A DNA stretch of 64,000 nucleotides from Persicaria tinctoria (Eukaryota; Streptophyta; Magnoliopsida; Caryophyllales; Polygonaceae), in the NCBI GenBank assembly GCA_037127255.1, contig JBANSL010000013.1, positions 62,386,688 to 62,450,687 on the forward strand, read 5' to 3'. Each line of letters opens with the position of its first letter. Position 1 is the first letter of the stretch. A program made the translations under genes and the position numbers. The notes beneath the pieces were generated by a model. The model was not told the origin of the DNA, made no database searches, and saw nothing but the letters and a program-made list of their open reading frames with translations. Positions 1 to 10,186 of the stretch are shown here, piece after piece.

Positions 1-1020
1 CAGCCGGTGAGTCGATTATAAGCAGTTCGGTCCATTGGCAGCGGAGAAAGCTTAAGGCACAATTTTGTTAGAGATTGATGATGTAATTTGAAAGGGGGTA
101 GGTAGGTAAGTGCACTTTAGAGCGTATTTGGCATGTGTGATTGCATAGGTTGATTCATGACAGAGATCCAAACAATAAGGTTATGACAGTAGAGGAACCT
201 TTTGAGTTGACTTGTTGGTTTCCAAGTTGTAAAAAGATCTTTTGTAGCTAGACTTGGTACTAGAGCAAGCTGCAATTTTGCCTTCATTGTCAACAGAGTG
301 ATTTCGGTTTCAATCGTACAGGGTTGCGGGACCATTTCAATTGTGGAATGCGTTTGCAGTTTATGTTCTTGGTTTTGGGGGATTTCAAAGGCCAATAGTT
401 GAATTTTCTTCTGGATTGATTTAATGTAAAAAAAATAATGCTGATGATTATATTTGCATCTATTTTATTTGATTCAATTTATTGAGAAGGATATTTAGTT
501 GACTCTTCTTTTGAATCTTCCATTTGTTGCTTATCTCTTACAGATTCGATTGATTTTAGCTAATATAGATTGCCATGGTTGAGGAGTAAATCTAATCATC
601 GCCTCTTGCACAGCTCCCATTTAGCTTTGAATCAAAATTATCAAATCATAGAGGGAAGATCAGCTGGGAGTTTGCTTTATATTATTTGATATTTTGGTTG
701 GATTTCGTGCAAATTCACTTTATAAATTGCATGTTAAACATTCCAAATTGGATCCGAATTGGTAATGTTAAGGTTTTGAAATTCACTTTATTAATTCACT
801 TTATTTTGATATTTTGGTTGGATTTCCGAGATCGAAGAAGTAAATGCTAAGGTTTTGTTGCCTCGTATGGTAGAGCATGGTTAATCGGAGGCTTATGCTT
901 ACCTCCATTTAAGTGGCAATCCTTATTCATTAGAGTTAGAAGGTCAATAGTCACCTTCACATGTTCTTCAGATTCGAGATTGTGAGATGAAAATTCACAT
1001 GATTTGTTGTCATCGTTTGT
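1..1020. other. Unassigned AT-rich DNA
   Basis: I see no recognisable gene, RNA or transposon terminus here. A 92-codon minus-strand frame at 117-395 resembles no family I know and lacks any sign of a promoter or splice sites. Confidence 0.4.
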
Positions 1021-1021
1021 A

Positions 1022-1731
1022 TTTCTATTTAAGTGACTAAATAGAGATTAGATCAGTGACTAAATAGAGAGTTGTTCAGTAACTAAAAAATTTAATTATA
1101 AAAAATAGAGATTGGTTCAACGACTAAATAGAGATTTGTTTAGTGACTAAACAGATATTGGTTCAGTGACTAAATAGAGGGTGGTTCAGTGATAGCATAG
1201 AGAGTGGTTTAGTGACCGAATAGATACTGGTTCAATGACTCAATAATTGGCGGTTCAGTGACTCAATAGAGGGCGGTTCAGTGACCAAATAGAGAGTGAT
1301 TCAGTGACTCAATAGACGGTTGTTCATTGACCGAATAGAAGATGGTTCAGTGACCGAATAGAGAGTGGTTTAGTTACTCAACAGATGGTGGTTCAGTGAC
1401 CGAATAGATATTGGTTCAATGACCGAATAAAGTGTGGTTCAGTGACCGAATAGAGAATGATTCAATGACCGAATAGAGTGTGGTTCAGTGACCGAAAAGA
1501 GTATGGTTCAGCGACCGAATAGAGAATGATTCAGTGACCGAATAGATTGTGGTTTAGTGACCGAGTAGGGAGTGGTTCAGTAACCAAATAGATTGTGGTT
1601 CAGTGACCGAATAGAGTGTAGTTCAGTGACCGAATAGAGAGTGCTTCATTGACCGAACAAAAAGTGGTTTAGTGACCGAATAGAGTGTGACTCGGTGACC
1701 AAATAGAATGTGGTTTAGTGACCAAATAGGC
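1022..1731. repeat. 23-bp minisatellite, array A
   Basis: About 30 degenerate tandem copies of a 23-bp unit close to GTGGTTCAGTGACCGAATAG plus AGA. Unit length stays near 23 bp while bases drift; the left side has TAAATAG where the right side has CGAATAG. It ends where array B begins. Its orientation is opposite to the shared core of array B. Confidence 0.9.
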
Positions 1732-2335
1732 TCATGAACCACTTCTTATAGGCCCATGAACCACTTCTTTATAGCTTTATGAACCACTTCTTAATAACTC
1801 GACGAACCACTTCTTTATAGATTCAAAAACCACTTCTTTATAGCTTGATGAACCACTTCTTCAGAACTTCTTTATAGGTTGATGAACCACTTCTTGATAA
1901 CTTGGTGAACCACTTCTTTATAGCTTGATGAACCACTTCTTGATAACTTGATGAACCACTTCTTAGAGGCTCATGAACCACTTCTTTATAGCTTGATGAG
2001 CCACTTCTTGATAACTCGATGAACCATTTCTTCAAAACTTCTTTATAGCTTGATGAACCACTTCTTGATAACTTGATAAACCACTTCTTTATAGCTTGAT
2101 GAACCACTTCTTGATAACTTGATGAACTAATTTTTTATAGCTTTATGAACCACTTCTTTATAGCTTGATGAACCATTTCTTTATAGCTTGATGAACCACT
2201 TCTTTATAGCTTGATAAACCACTTCTTCATCACTTCTTTATAGCTTGATGAACCACTTCTTAATAACTTGATAAACCACTTCTTATAGGCTCATGAACCA
2301 CTTCTTTATAACTTGATGAACCACTTCACTGGGTG
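1732..2335. repeat. 23-bp minisatellite, array B (inverted core)
   Basis: About 26 tandem copies of a 23-bp unit close to TGAACCACTTCTTTATAGCT plus TGA, with some shortened units. Its TGAACCAC core is the exact reverse complement of the GTGGTTCA core of array A. The junction sequence at 2319-2360 carries both orientations of the core. Confidence 0.9.
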
Positions 2336-3010
2336 TGGTTCAACAATAAGTGGTTCACTTCTTGTTAATTTTTTTTTCCACAAAACATATATAAAGTGGG
2401 TGTCTATGTATATATAAAATTAAATTACACTCGAAAATATTATTTTTTTATTTTTTTAACAAGTGAAAATGCTAAAAAAATAAATAGTAAAACAAAAAAG
2501 CCTATCTATATCTAATATAATACTAAATCAAATGCTAAAGATGACACTTGGCGAGTTTTGCTTACAAATAGGTTGATGTGGCAACTTCTCATGAATCATG
2601 GTCCCACACTCCCACCTTTATAATTAATTATTTTTTACTAATTAAAATAATTAATTATTTATCCAAATATTTATTTGAAAGTGAATGGCTGTTGAGATCC
2701 TTCCGAACTAAAAATTTGTAAAAACCTTTATCATGTTTTTAGTATTTATTTCTGATTTATTAATTATTTAATGACTTATTTATTTTAGGGTTGCTATTAT
2801 TTAATGATTTATTGATTTATAATTCATTTACCTATTTCCAATGTAATAATTATTTGGCTATTTAATTAATTGATTGTTTGGTTGAAGTTATTTAAATGGT
2901 TAGATTTAAAATATATTATTTGGTAGAAATTGTCAAGTGTCGGAATCTATTTAAAATAGTAGACTAAGGTTTTGAAATAAATTAACCCATGCCGAATTAT
3001 TTTAATGAGA

Positions 3011-3794
3011 TATTGTGAAGTTGGTTTACAGGTTAAATATTTTAATATCAGAATTTGGCTAAGTATTATTTTAGAATAAATTATTTTGGTTAGCAAATCG
3101 TCTTGATTTAAGAGAAAATGGCTTTTGGAAACTCTTGAATCGATTTGTAAAATACATCGAGATTATTATGCACCTTTATCATTATAATAGTATATAAGCT
3201 AGGGTTCACTCTTGAACCGATTTGTAAAATATATCGATATTTAAGAACAATCGTCTTGATTTGCTCAAATTGTAAAACATATCGAGATTTAAGAGCAATC
3301 GTCTTGATTCGCTCTTGATTTAAGAGCAAATCGTCTTAATTTAATAGAAAAACTATATAGAGGTAACTCTATTAGAAAATAGTGAAACTATATAGATGTA
3401 TTGTGAAGTTGGTTTAACAGTTAAATGTTTTAATATCAGAATTTGACTAAGTATTATTTTACAATAAATTATTTTGGTTAACAAATCGTCTTGATTTAAG
3501 AGGAAATGGCTTTTGGAAACTCTTGAATCGATTTGTAAAATACATCGAGATTATTATGCACCTTTATCATTATAATAGTATATAATCTAGGGTTCACTCT
3601 TGAACCGATTTGTAAAATATATCGATATTTAAGAGCAATCGTCTTGATTTGCTCGAATTGTAAAATATATCGAGATTTAAGAGCAATCATCTTGATTTGC
3701 TCTTGATTTAAGAGCAAATAGTCTTAATTTAATAGAAAAACTATATAGAGATAATCTAGATACAATTTATCTATTACTCTATTAGAAAATAGTG
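3011..3794. repeat. 388-bp tandem duplication
   Basis: Two head-to-tail copies begin TATTGTGAAGTTGGTTT at 3011 and 3399 (period 388 bp). The right copy has a roughly 20-bp extra segment near 3753-3775. Each copy contains smaller repeats around CGTCTTGATTT and ATATCGA. Short minus-strand frames in both copies reflect the duplication, not a gene. Confidence 0.85.
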
Positions 3795-5041
3795 AACTCT
3801 AAAGCAAGTGGTTATTAGTACACAACTTTGACACTAAATAATATTTATCTATTATTCTTATTATTATATTTATTTACAAATATTATATTTTGACATTAAA
3901 TAATATTTTCTCATTTATTTTGAAATAAAACTTAATATCTTTGTTAGTTACCGCAGTTTACCCCAAAGTTAGTTTTTTTTTAGTAAAATATTTCCTCATA
4001 TGAAGATTATAATTGACTTAATTTATCTACTTAAAATTGTAAACACCTTAAACTAACATCTAAAATATAGTTTTATAACTCATTAAGTTATTGAATGTTT
4101 GTTAGAGCTACGTGTTTCAATAATATACTTTAATCTAACCAATATAACTTAAAAAAGATATAACAAGAATTCATTTTCTGTTTTAATTATATATCCACTA
4201 AAACAAACTATATCTTACGATACAAAATATTGATTGTGAATATAAAAACTCATTATAGGGGAAATCAAATACCATGTGAATGATTTCTTTTATACTATCA
4301 TTTTTTCTAGAGCTAAGAGCTAATATCAAACTTTATGTCAAATTTTATTTGATTGATTTGAGAATTGATACCTATATTTATACTTTGAATTCAAAAAATA
4401 TGTAAATAGTTTCCTTTAACCTAAAATATTTTGGATTTTGAAATTTCACATTTGTTGGATCTTAAACTTATAATTTCAATTGAATTGCAAAAAGAAATAA
4501 GTAGAGGAAAAACCATCAAGCAAAATGGTGAGTGGAAATCGAGCTCATGACCTATTGATAATGAAAATCTTAATCTTGATTCAAAAAAACTTTACACAAT
4601 AGTGGTTGTTTGATGACACAATTTATAAGGTATTTTATTTAAAAGGTATATCATTTTAAGCATATTATAAAATCCGATAACGAAATACTACTCAAGTGTT
4701 TGTATTTATAAATACATTATAATTAAAATGCAATTGGAATCCAAACACACCCTGACTATCACATATTTATAAGACTAATATTAATGCCTTAATTATTTTT
4801 TATGTTGTTAAAATATCATTTGAATCTAAACATATTTTTTTACATTTGTATCTTTAACAAAAAATTTGTATACATTAAAGACATATCTTAGTTTTTATTT
4901 TATTTTTTTAGTTGTGAAAACCTTTAGAATCAAATATTAAAATGAATCGTGTATAGGTGAATCTTTAACCGTCCTTCTTGAACCTCCTTCGTAACCATAA
5001 GTTTTTTTTCTCACTTTTCAACTCTTTTTTATTCCATATTT

Positions 5042-5266
5042 ATTTAAAATTATTTTAGAGGCCGGTTTACGCAAAAATTGAGGTTTCATGTCAAAGTTTC
5101 TTTGCCAAATGGCTCAATTAATATTGTTACAGAGGTTGGGGATATACATCTTGCATCGGGTTTGGTTTTGTATGATGTTTTCTCTATATCTACTTTCAAG
5201 ATCAATCTGTTATCTATTGGGAAAGTGATGTTTTCATTAATATATAATAATAAAGCTTCTATTTAG
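5042..5266 (+). pseudogene. Copia protease/GAG-pre-integrase fragment
   Basis: The translated segment contains SLPNGSINIVTEVGDIHLA and then VLYDVFSISTFKINLLSIGK, matching the stretch between protease and integrase in Ty1/Copia polyproteins (family pattern: LPNG..., V-IG-V-L, L-NVL-VP-F--NLLS--K). A likely frameshift lies near 5078, since PVYAKIEVS precedes it in another frame. The frame ends in a stop at 5264-5266. No zinc finger or catalytic domain is left. It lies inside the inner Helitron, so it was either captured by the Helitron or inserted before or after and then decayed. Confidence 0.65.
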
Positions 5267-5470
5267 ACATTGCAAATCATATAACATGCTCAAATAAAAC
5301 TAATAAAGAGATAATATTTGATAGAGTTTTTAGCTTCTTAAAAAACATGTCAAAAAAATTGCCTATATTTTGAGACGAAAGCATTTTTTTTCCTTTTAAG
5401 TTTATTAATATAATATATCTCTTTTGTGTTCTCTATCAAAAAGTTCAGAAAATTCCATTCACCAGCAATT

Positions 5471-5630
5471 GTGGAATGTGTAGTCCAACTACCAAATTAT
5501 TTAGTTCTACCTTCCAACCCATTACCACAAAGTTCTTAAAACTCCATCCTCCTAGAGTTTGTGTAATATGTAGTCGAAAACCAAATTATTTGGTCTTACC
5601 TTCCAATCCATTAACACAACAAAAAGTAAT
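5471..5630. repeat. Direct repeat, 100-bp period
   Basis: Two copies of about 60 bp at 5471-5530 and 5571-5630 share ACCAAATTATTT and TACCTTCCAA blocks. They lie inside the inner Helitron; nothing indicates coding. Confidence 0.7.
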
Positions 5631-5748
5631 AGTAGAGTGCCACATTTTTATATCAATGCATCGAACATCTCAAATCTCAAACCCAACCCTGCTGGAAAGG
5701 TGAGACATTGACGGAAGTATTATATATTTTTTTTTATCAAAATTTATA

Positions 5749-6001
5749 CTCCATCTGTTAATTAAAACATGTCATTTTAGACATTTGCACATTTTTTAAG
5801 AAAGCAAATAAAAACAAACAAAAATACACTTATACACCTAATTATTACTTTACTTTTTCACTTTATTGAAAATTACAACTAACAAATCTCTAATCATTAC
5901 AAAGATAATTTTGGAAAGTGAATACCAAAATACGTAAAACGACGTGTTTTTCTTAACAATATTTTACTCCTAAAACGACATGTTTTTCTTAACGGATGGA
6001 G
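5749..6001. mobile_element. Stowaway-like MITE
   Basis: A 253-bp element with inverted termini CTCCATCTGTTAA and CTCCATCCGTTAA (right end read on the other strand) followed by AAAACATGTC on both sides. It is flanked by TA on both sides, the Tc1/mariner target. It lies near the 3' end of the inner Helitron. Confidence 0.8.
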
Positions 6002-6513
6002 TATTATTTTACTATATTGTTTTCATAATATTATAATAGTATAATATATCTAATAAATAATGTAAATAAATTATGGTAATATCTTCTATAAAATATAATA
6101 TATTTTACAAACCCTGTGCGTAACGCACGGGTACTACGCTAGTAAACTCTTAAAACAGAAGAGTTTTGCCTGCGTGGCACGCCCACCTTAATCCTCTCTT
6201 TTTTAACCAATCACTTTTTCTCTTTCCTTTTTATTTCCTTTTTCCAATTAATTTTTATTTTTGAAATAACTAATGGGTTTAATTCAAAATAGTAAATTAA
6301 TATATAACTTATATCTATTTGTAAATCTTTATATACTATCACAATAGAATCCATCCTTAATGAATCTATTATACTCTTCTCTTATGAGTTTGTTCTTATA
6401 AGTTTAATTCAAAATATTAAACTGATATTTTATTTAATTGTATAATATTAATTTATTTTCTTATTTAAATTTTATTTTTTTTAAATCGCGCCATGGCGCG
6501 GGAACTGCACTAG

Positions 6514-6856
6514 TTAAGTTTTAAAGAGCCAAGACAAATTACAATACAATATAAATGCCAAGTGTTGTCGGCATATTCAATTTCAAGGGAGGGATTTAAA
6601 TTTAAATAAAAATGTAAATGTACAGCAACTTCCGTAATTGTGTTTGACATAGGCGCGTGTAAGCCACGTAGGGGAGTGCGCTTGGTATGGCTGATACACG
6701 GAAATTGGGGCAAATTGAACGAGGCGCGTGAAACGGCAAATTGAACGAAGCCCACTATTTTTCTTTTCTTTTTTAATCTACGTGGACCAATCAAATTGCT
6801 TCTTTCCTTCTCACTTTTGGAGTTGTGTGTACCCGAACTCAACCATATTGAAGGAT
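6514..6856. other. Intergenic gap between Helitron and SIRE
   Basis: Unassigned sequence between two transposons. A 120-codon minus-strand frame at 6510-6872 overlaps the Helitron end and has no recognisable domain, so I do not call a gene. Confidence 0.4.
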
Positions 6857-7897
6857 CGATAAAGTATAACAAAGTAATATAAAGATACTCTAGAAGGGGG
6901 GTTGAATAGAGTATGCCGGTTTTTCGCAGGTAATCTCAAGACTTTTGAAGCTCGTGCAAAACCCTTTGAGATTAGACTTAATCTTTTCTCTGGAAAACCT
7001 GAATCACAAATAAGTTATACAATTCGAACAAATGCGGAAATATGGTAAAGCAGTAAGTAAGGAATGCAATGAATTGTTTACGAGGTTCGACACGAACTTG
7101 GCCTACGTCCCCGCCTAGGGTTCTTCCACAACCCTAGGATTCAACCGGCTTTTATTGATTCACAAGACTTAGGATCCTAATAGCTCACCGAGAAGCCTCT
7201 CTCATATACAATTGCAATCTAGTCAACTCACGTTCCCTTGGAGTCCTAAACCAATCTAGAAGAGCCCCACCTCTCTCAGCTATCTAGTACAATCCTCTTA
7301 CACTTAGTGAATCAATCACCTATTGTCCACTTCCTGAGTTACAAAACTCTCGAGTATAACACTCACTCGAAATATATCCTATAAGCTCACCGTGCAACTC
7401 TCAAATGCTTTGAAATGAAATAACAGATTCTTAAGAACTAGTAGAGAGCACACGAAGACGACAGATTTGACTTGAAGGCTTGAGTGCGAATGATAGCTTG
7501 TGTTCAACGAATGTATATCTGTCTTCTCTTCTTCCTTTCCTTTATAAAGAACAAATCGGCACCTCCAACAAAGAAGAATCTTCTCTTCAACGGCTAGGCT
7601 GATCATGGCTATCTTCGTGATCTTCTATACTTGGAAACTTTGAAGCCATGATCTCCGATTGTATCCTTCTCAACTTCAAGATTTAAGGAAGAAGGTAATA
7701 TTTGAAAGACTTCCTGAAATGTTAGTATAAAATATCTGGAAGCATATAATAGCATATAATAATATTCGGACATAATATAATAAAGTACAGGTTTTGTGTT
7801 TCATCAACACAACTGTAGCTTCAAGACCTTTGACACAAACTGTCTGTCAAAGCCTTTGAAACTAATTCCGATTTTCATCAAGGGAGTGGAGTTATCA
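6857..7897 (-). repeat. 3' LTR of the SIRE element
   Basis: On the minus strand the LTR begins TGATAACTCC at 7897, directly after the polypurine tract. It ends near 6857, where plus-strand CGATAA looks like a mutated TGATAA. The CAACCCCCCTTCTAGAG segment near the end is characteristic of SIRE-type LTRs. The inner boundary is firm; the outer one is inferred because no second LTR is available for comparison. Confidence 0.65.
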
Positions 7898-8218
7898 ATC
7901 TCCCCTTGATGAAAGACAAAACATGTGCATTCCTGTAACTTAGTCAAGTAAAAATATCATAAGCAAAATCGGACTAAGTACCTGCAAAGGGTTAGACAAA
8001 TGTTGGATCATAATTTTATCATGAAAAACATCCAACCAAAAACAAAACAAGGTCTTCCAAGACCTTTGGTTCACGGCAGTTTTAAAGTCTAAACCACAAC
8101 AGATCATCTCCCTCTTTTTGTCTTTCAACAAAGGGAGGAGGTAAAACAGTCACCGAGAGTTTTAAAACAGTATCCAAAAACCAGCAGTGTTCAAAGAGAG
8201 GTTAGGGTAGGGTAGGGT

Positions 8219-9695
8219 TTAAGATTCATCGTCCAAAGCATCATCCGTGAGCAGCGACCTCAGACCGTGCAGCAGCTTCGACACCCCGCTCATCTCCGTC
8301 ATAAACTCCTTGCGCAGCTCCTTGATATCCAGGCGAACTTCCTCCAAGCCCAACCCCAGGTTGTCCTTGCGCTCATCAATGGCAGAGGCAGTGGGAAGAG
8401 TCTTTGAGGGAGAGGCAAGACTCCAAGTCCCTTGTGGGGACTGAGTGATGCCAATCTTCTCAAAACTCTTGGAGTCGAACTTACCCATATGACGCTGTTG
8501 TTCTTCATTTTTGAAATCGATTTCAGAAGCTTTGAAGATGTGGGTCAAAAGGTTGGCAAAGGGGAGGGGAGTTCCTTTTCTGGCTTTGCGAGTGTGAGCC
8601 ATGGATCTTAGGATGGTATTGGCCCGATCAAGATCAAGGCCGTTCAAAATACGGTATAGAAGAGCCATAGCATTATCGGTTAGGAGGGAGCCAGAGTTTA
8701 AACGGGGTAAGAGGCAACACACAATGATGTTGAAAATAATTTTTGCCTCGAGGGTAAGGGATGAGTGGGTAAGCTATTTTGAGGTGCTGTTGGATGCTTC
8801 GGGGAGCAGATATTTGGATCGGGCAAGGGCAATACACTGTTCTCTTGTGGGGTTTTCAGAAGAGGGTGGACAAGGTCTAGGTAGGCCAAGGAAATTAGCG
8901 AAGTCAATGGAGTTGAAAGAGATTCTAACTCCCTTGACGACAGATTCCAAAGACCAACCATCAGCATTGTGTTTGGCTTTTAGGTTTATGTAGAGTAGGT
9001 GGGTGAGTAGTCCTCTTGACAGGGGCCTCAAGGCTTCTGAGAGTGCCTTTCCTGGTGCGCTTGGGAGATGGAGGCTTTGCTGCAGGGGCTTTCCGCTTCT
9101 TTGGAGATGGGGGAGGAGAAGGAGGAGAAGAAGAGGGAACATGTTCTGGCTCCTCATCCTCTTCGTCCTCAGACCCCGAGTCCTCAGTGGAACCTTCAGC
9201 GTCGTCTCCTTCAGCATCCTCGTCGTCTCCGGTCTCGTCGTCGTCCTCCTCTTCTTCCTCTGGTTCCTCTTCAGTAGGAACCTCCTTCTCAGCAGCTCTT
9301 AGGGCCTCCTTTCTGGCTTTCTCAGCCTCCTCCTCGGCTAACTTCCTTGCCTGCTCGGCCTCTTCCTCAGTCTTTCTCTTTCTCTGGGCCTCTTCCTCGA
9401 CCTCTTTAGCAGCATCCCATTCCAAAATCACATCGAGATCCTCCTCTTCCTCCTCTTCCTCAGCGTTGATTTTCCTTTTCCCTTTTTGTCTGACACTGAG
9501 AGATTTCTTCATCGGGCGCTTTAGAGAACGCTTGATCTCAACAATGGTGCTCTCAGGGACGGTGCTCTGGACAGTAGCGGGGATAATGGCTTGAGGAGTG
9601 GGTTCGGGTTCAGGGGAAGTAACAATGGCCTAGCGTCCCTTGGGGGTGGCGCCAAGACGTTTGGGTGTGGAGATCTTCTTAGATTTGGGTGCCAT
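8219..9695 (-). pseudogene. SIRE env-like ORF (plant transposon protein domain)
   Basis: The frame starts MAPKSKKISTPKRLG at 9695. The N-terminal third is a charged, Glu/Lys/Ala-rich coiled coil, followed by an acidic tract and a Pro/Ser/Lys-rich stretch. The C-terminal half contains LLPRLNSGSLLTDNAMALLY and LNGLDLDRANTILRSM, matching the putative plant transposon protein domain found downstream of pol in SIRE elements. The frame is broken by TAG at 9630-9632, a frameshift near 9000-9020 and TAG at 8774-8776. The role of these ORFs is not established; envelope-like is a historical label. The acidic tract is why opposite-strand frames look Ser-rich. Confidence 0.75.
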
Positions 9696-9798
9696 GGATT
9701 CGGCTTAGGGTTTCAGAAAAAGTTGAGAGGTTGAAGAAGGAGTATTAGAGTGGGTTAAGGTAAATATGGAGTGGTGAAAGAATCGGGTAGGGTTTGTG

Positions 9799-9807
9799 GT
9801 TTATAAA
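9799..9807 (-). promoter_or_regulatory. TATA-like box upstream of env-like ORF
   Basis: CTTTATAAACC on the minus strand lies about 105 bp upstream of the ORF start at 9695, within the 430-bp spacer after pol. It could drive a separate transcript for this ORF; that is inference. Confidence 0.35.
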
Positions 9808-10186
9808 GGGAGGGAGGGTTAAGTTGATGGGACGGCTTTATGGTTCCAATGAGGGTAATCATAACACTGCCAATTTTGAAAAATCTGATTTCCAAAACCA
9901 TTCAAATTTCAAACCATCTTGTCACAATTAAATTTAAGAGGGAAAATCCGAAAATATCTTTTCCAAAAATAAAATGCTCGGATATAAGATCTTTTGGAAA
10001 ATAAAATGTGTACTATAAAGAGGGTTAAAAATAATAAAAACTATATTTGATCAAATATCTAATGAGATATTAACCAAATATATGATCCGATATATGTGCT
10101 CTACCATTCAGCTCATAATCTTTGACATAATTCTCAAAGGTCTTGACACTGAGTAGAATTTATCTTTCGTAAAGGGAAAGCTCCCC

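Larger units (their letters stand above)
2511..6142 (+). mobile_element. Inner non-autonomous Helitron
   Basis: This 3632-bp element starts TCTAATATAATAC and ends with a hairpin (CCTGTGCG / CGCACGGG) followed by TACTACGCTAG. It sits between A at 2510 and T at 6143 of the outer Helitron. No Rep/helicase reading frame is visible. It carries a 388-bp tandem duplication, a Copia-type fragment, a 100-bp direct repeat and a Stowaway MITE. Termini and hairpin are seen directly; assignment to Helitrons rests on the family's known end rules. Confidence 0.78.
2505..6513 (+). mobile_element. Outer non-autonomous Helitron, interrupted
   Basis: The element starts TCTATA at 2505-2510, is interrupted by another Helitron, resumes at 6143 and ends with a CGCGCCATGGCGCG palindrome followed by GGAACTGCACTAG at 6513. 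Without the insert it is 377 bp. The flanks are A at 2504 and T at 6514, the A/T target expected for Helitrons, with no target duplication. No Rep/helicase coding is present, so it was mobilised in trans. Confidence 0.75.

Noticed and set aside
1838..2107. An 89-codon minus-strand frame with a repeated WFIKLSRSGSSSYKEV-like pattern
   Set aside because: It is generated by the 23-bp minisatellite; three units make 23 codons and the pattern follows DNA periodicity.
1022..2335. CRISPR array
   Set aside because: Units are contiguous without unique spacers, and the sequence is plant nuclear DNA.
9016..9594. A 192-codon plus-strand Ser-rich frame
   Set aside because: It is the complement of the acidic coiled-coil region of the env-like ORF on the minus strand.
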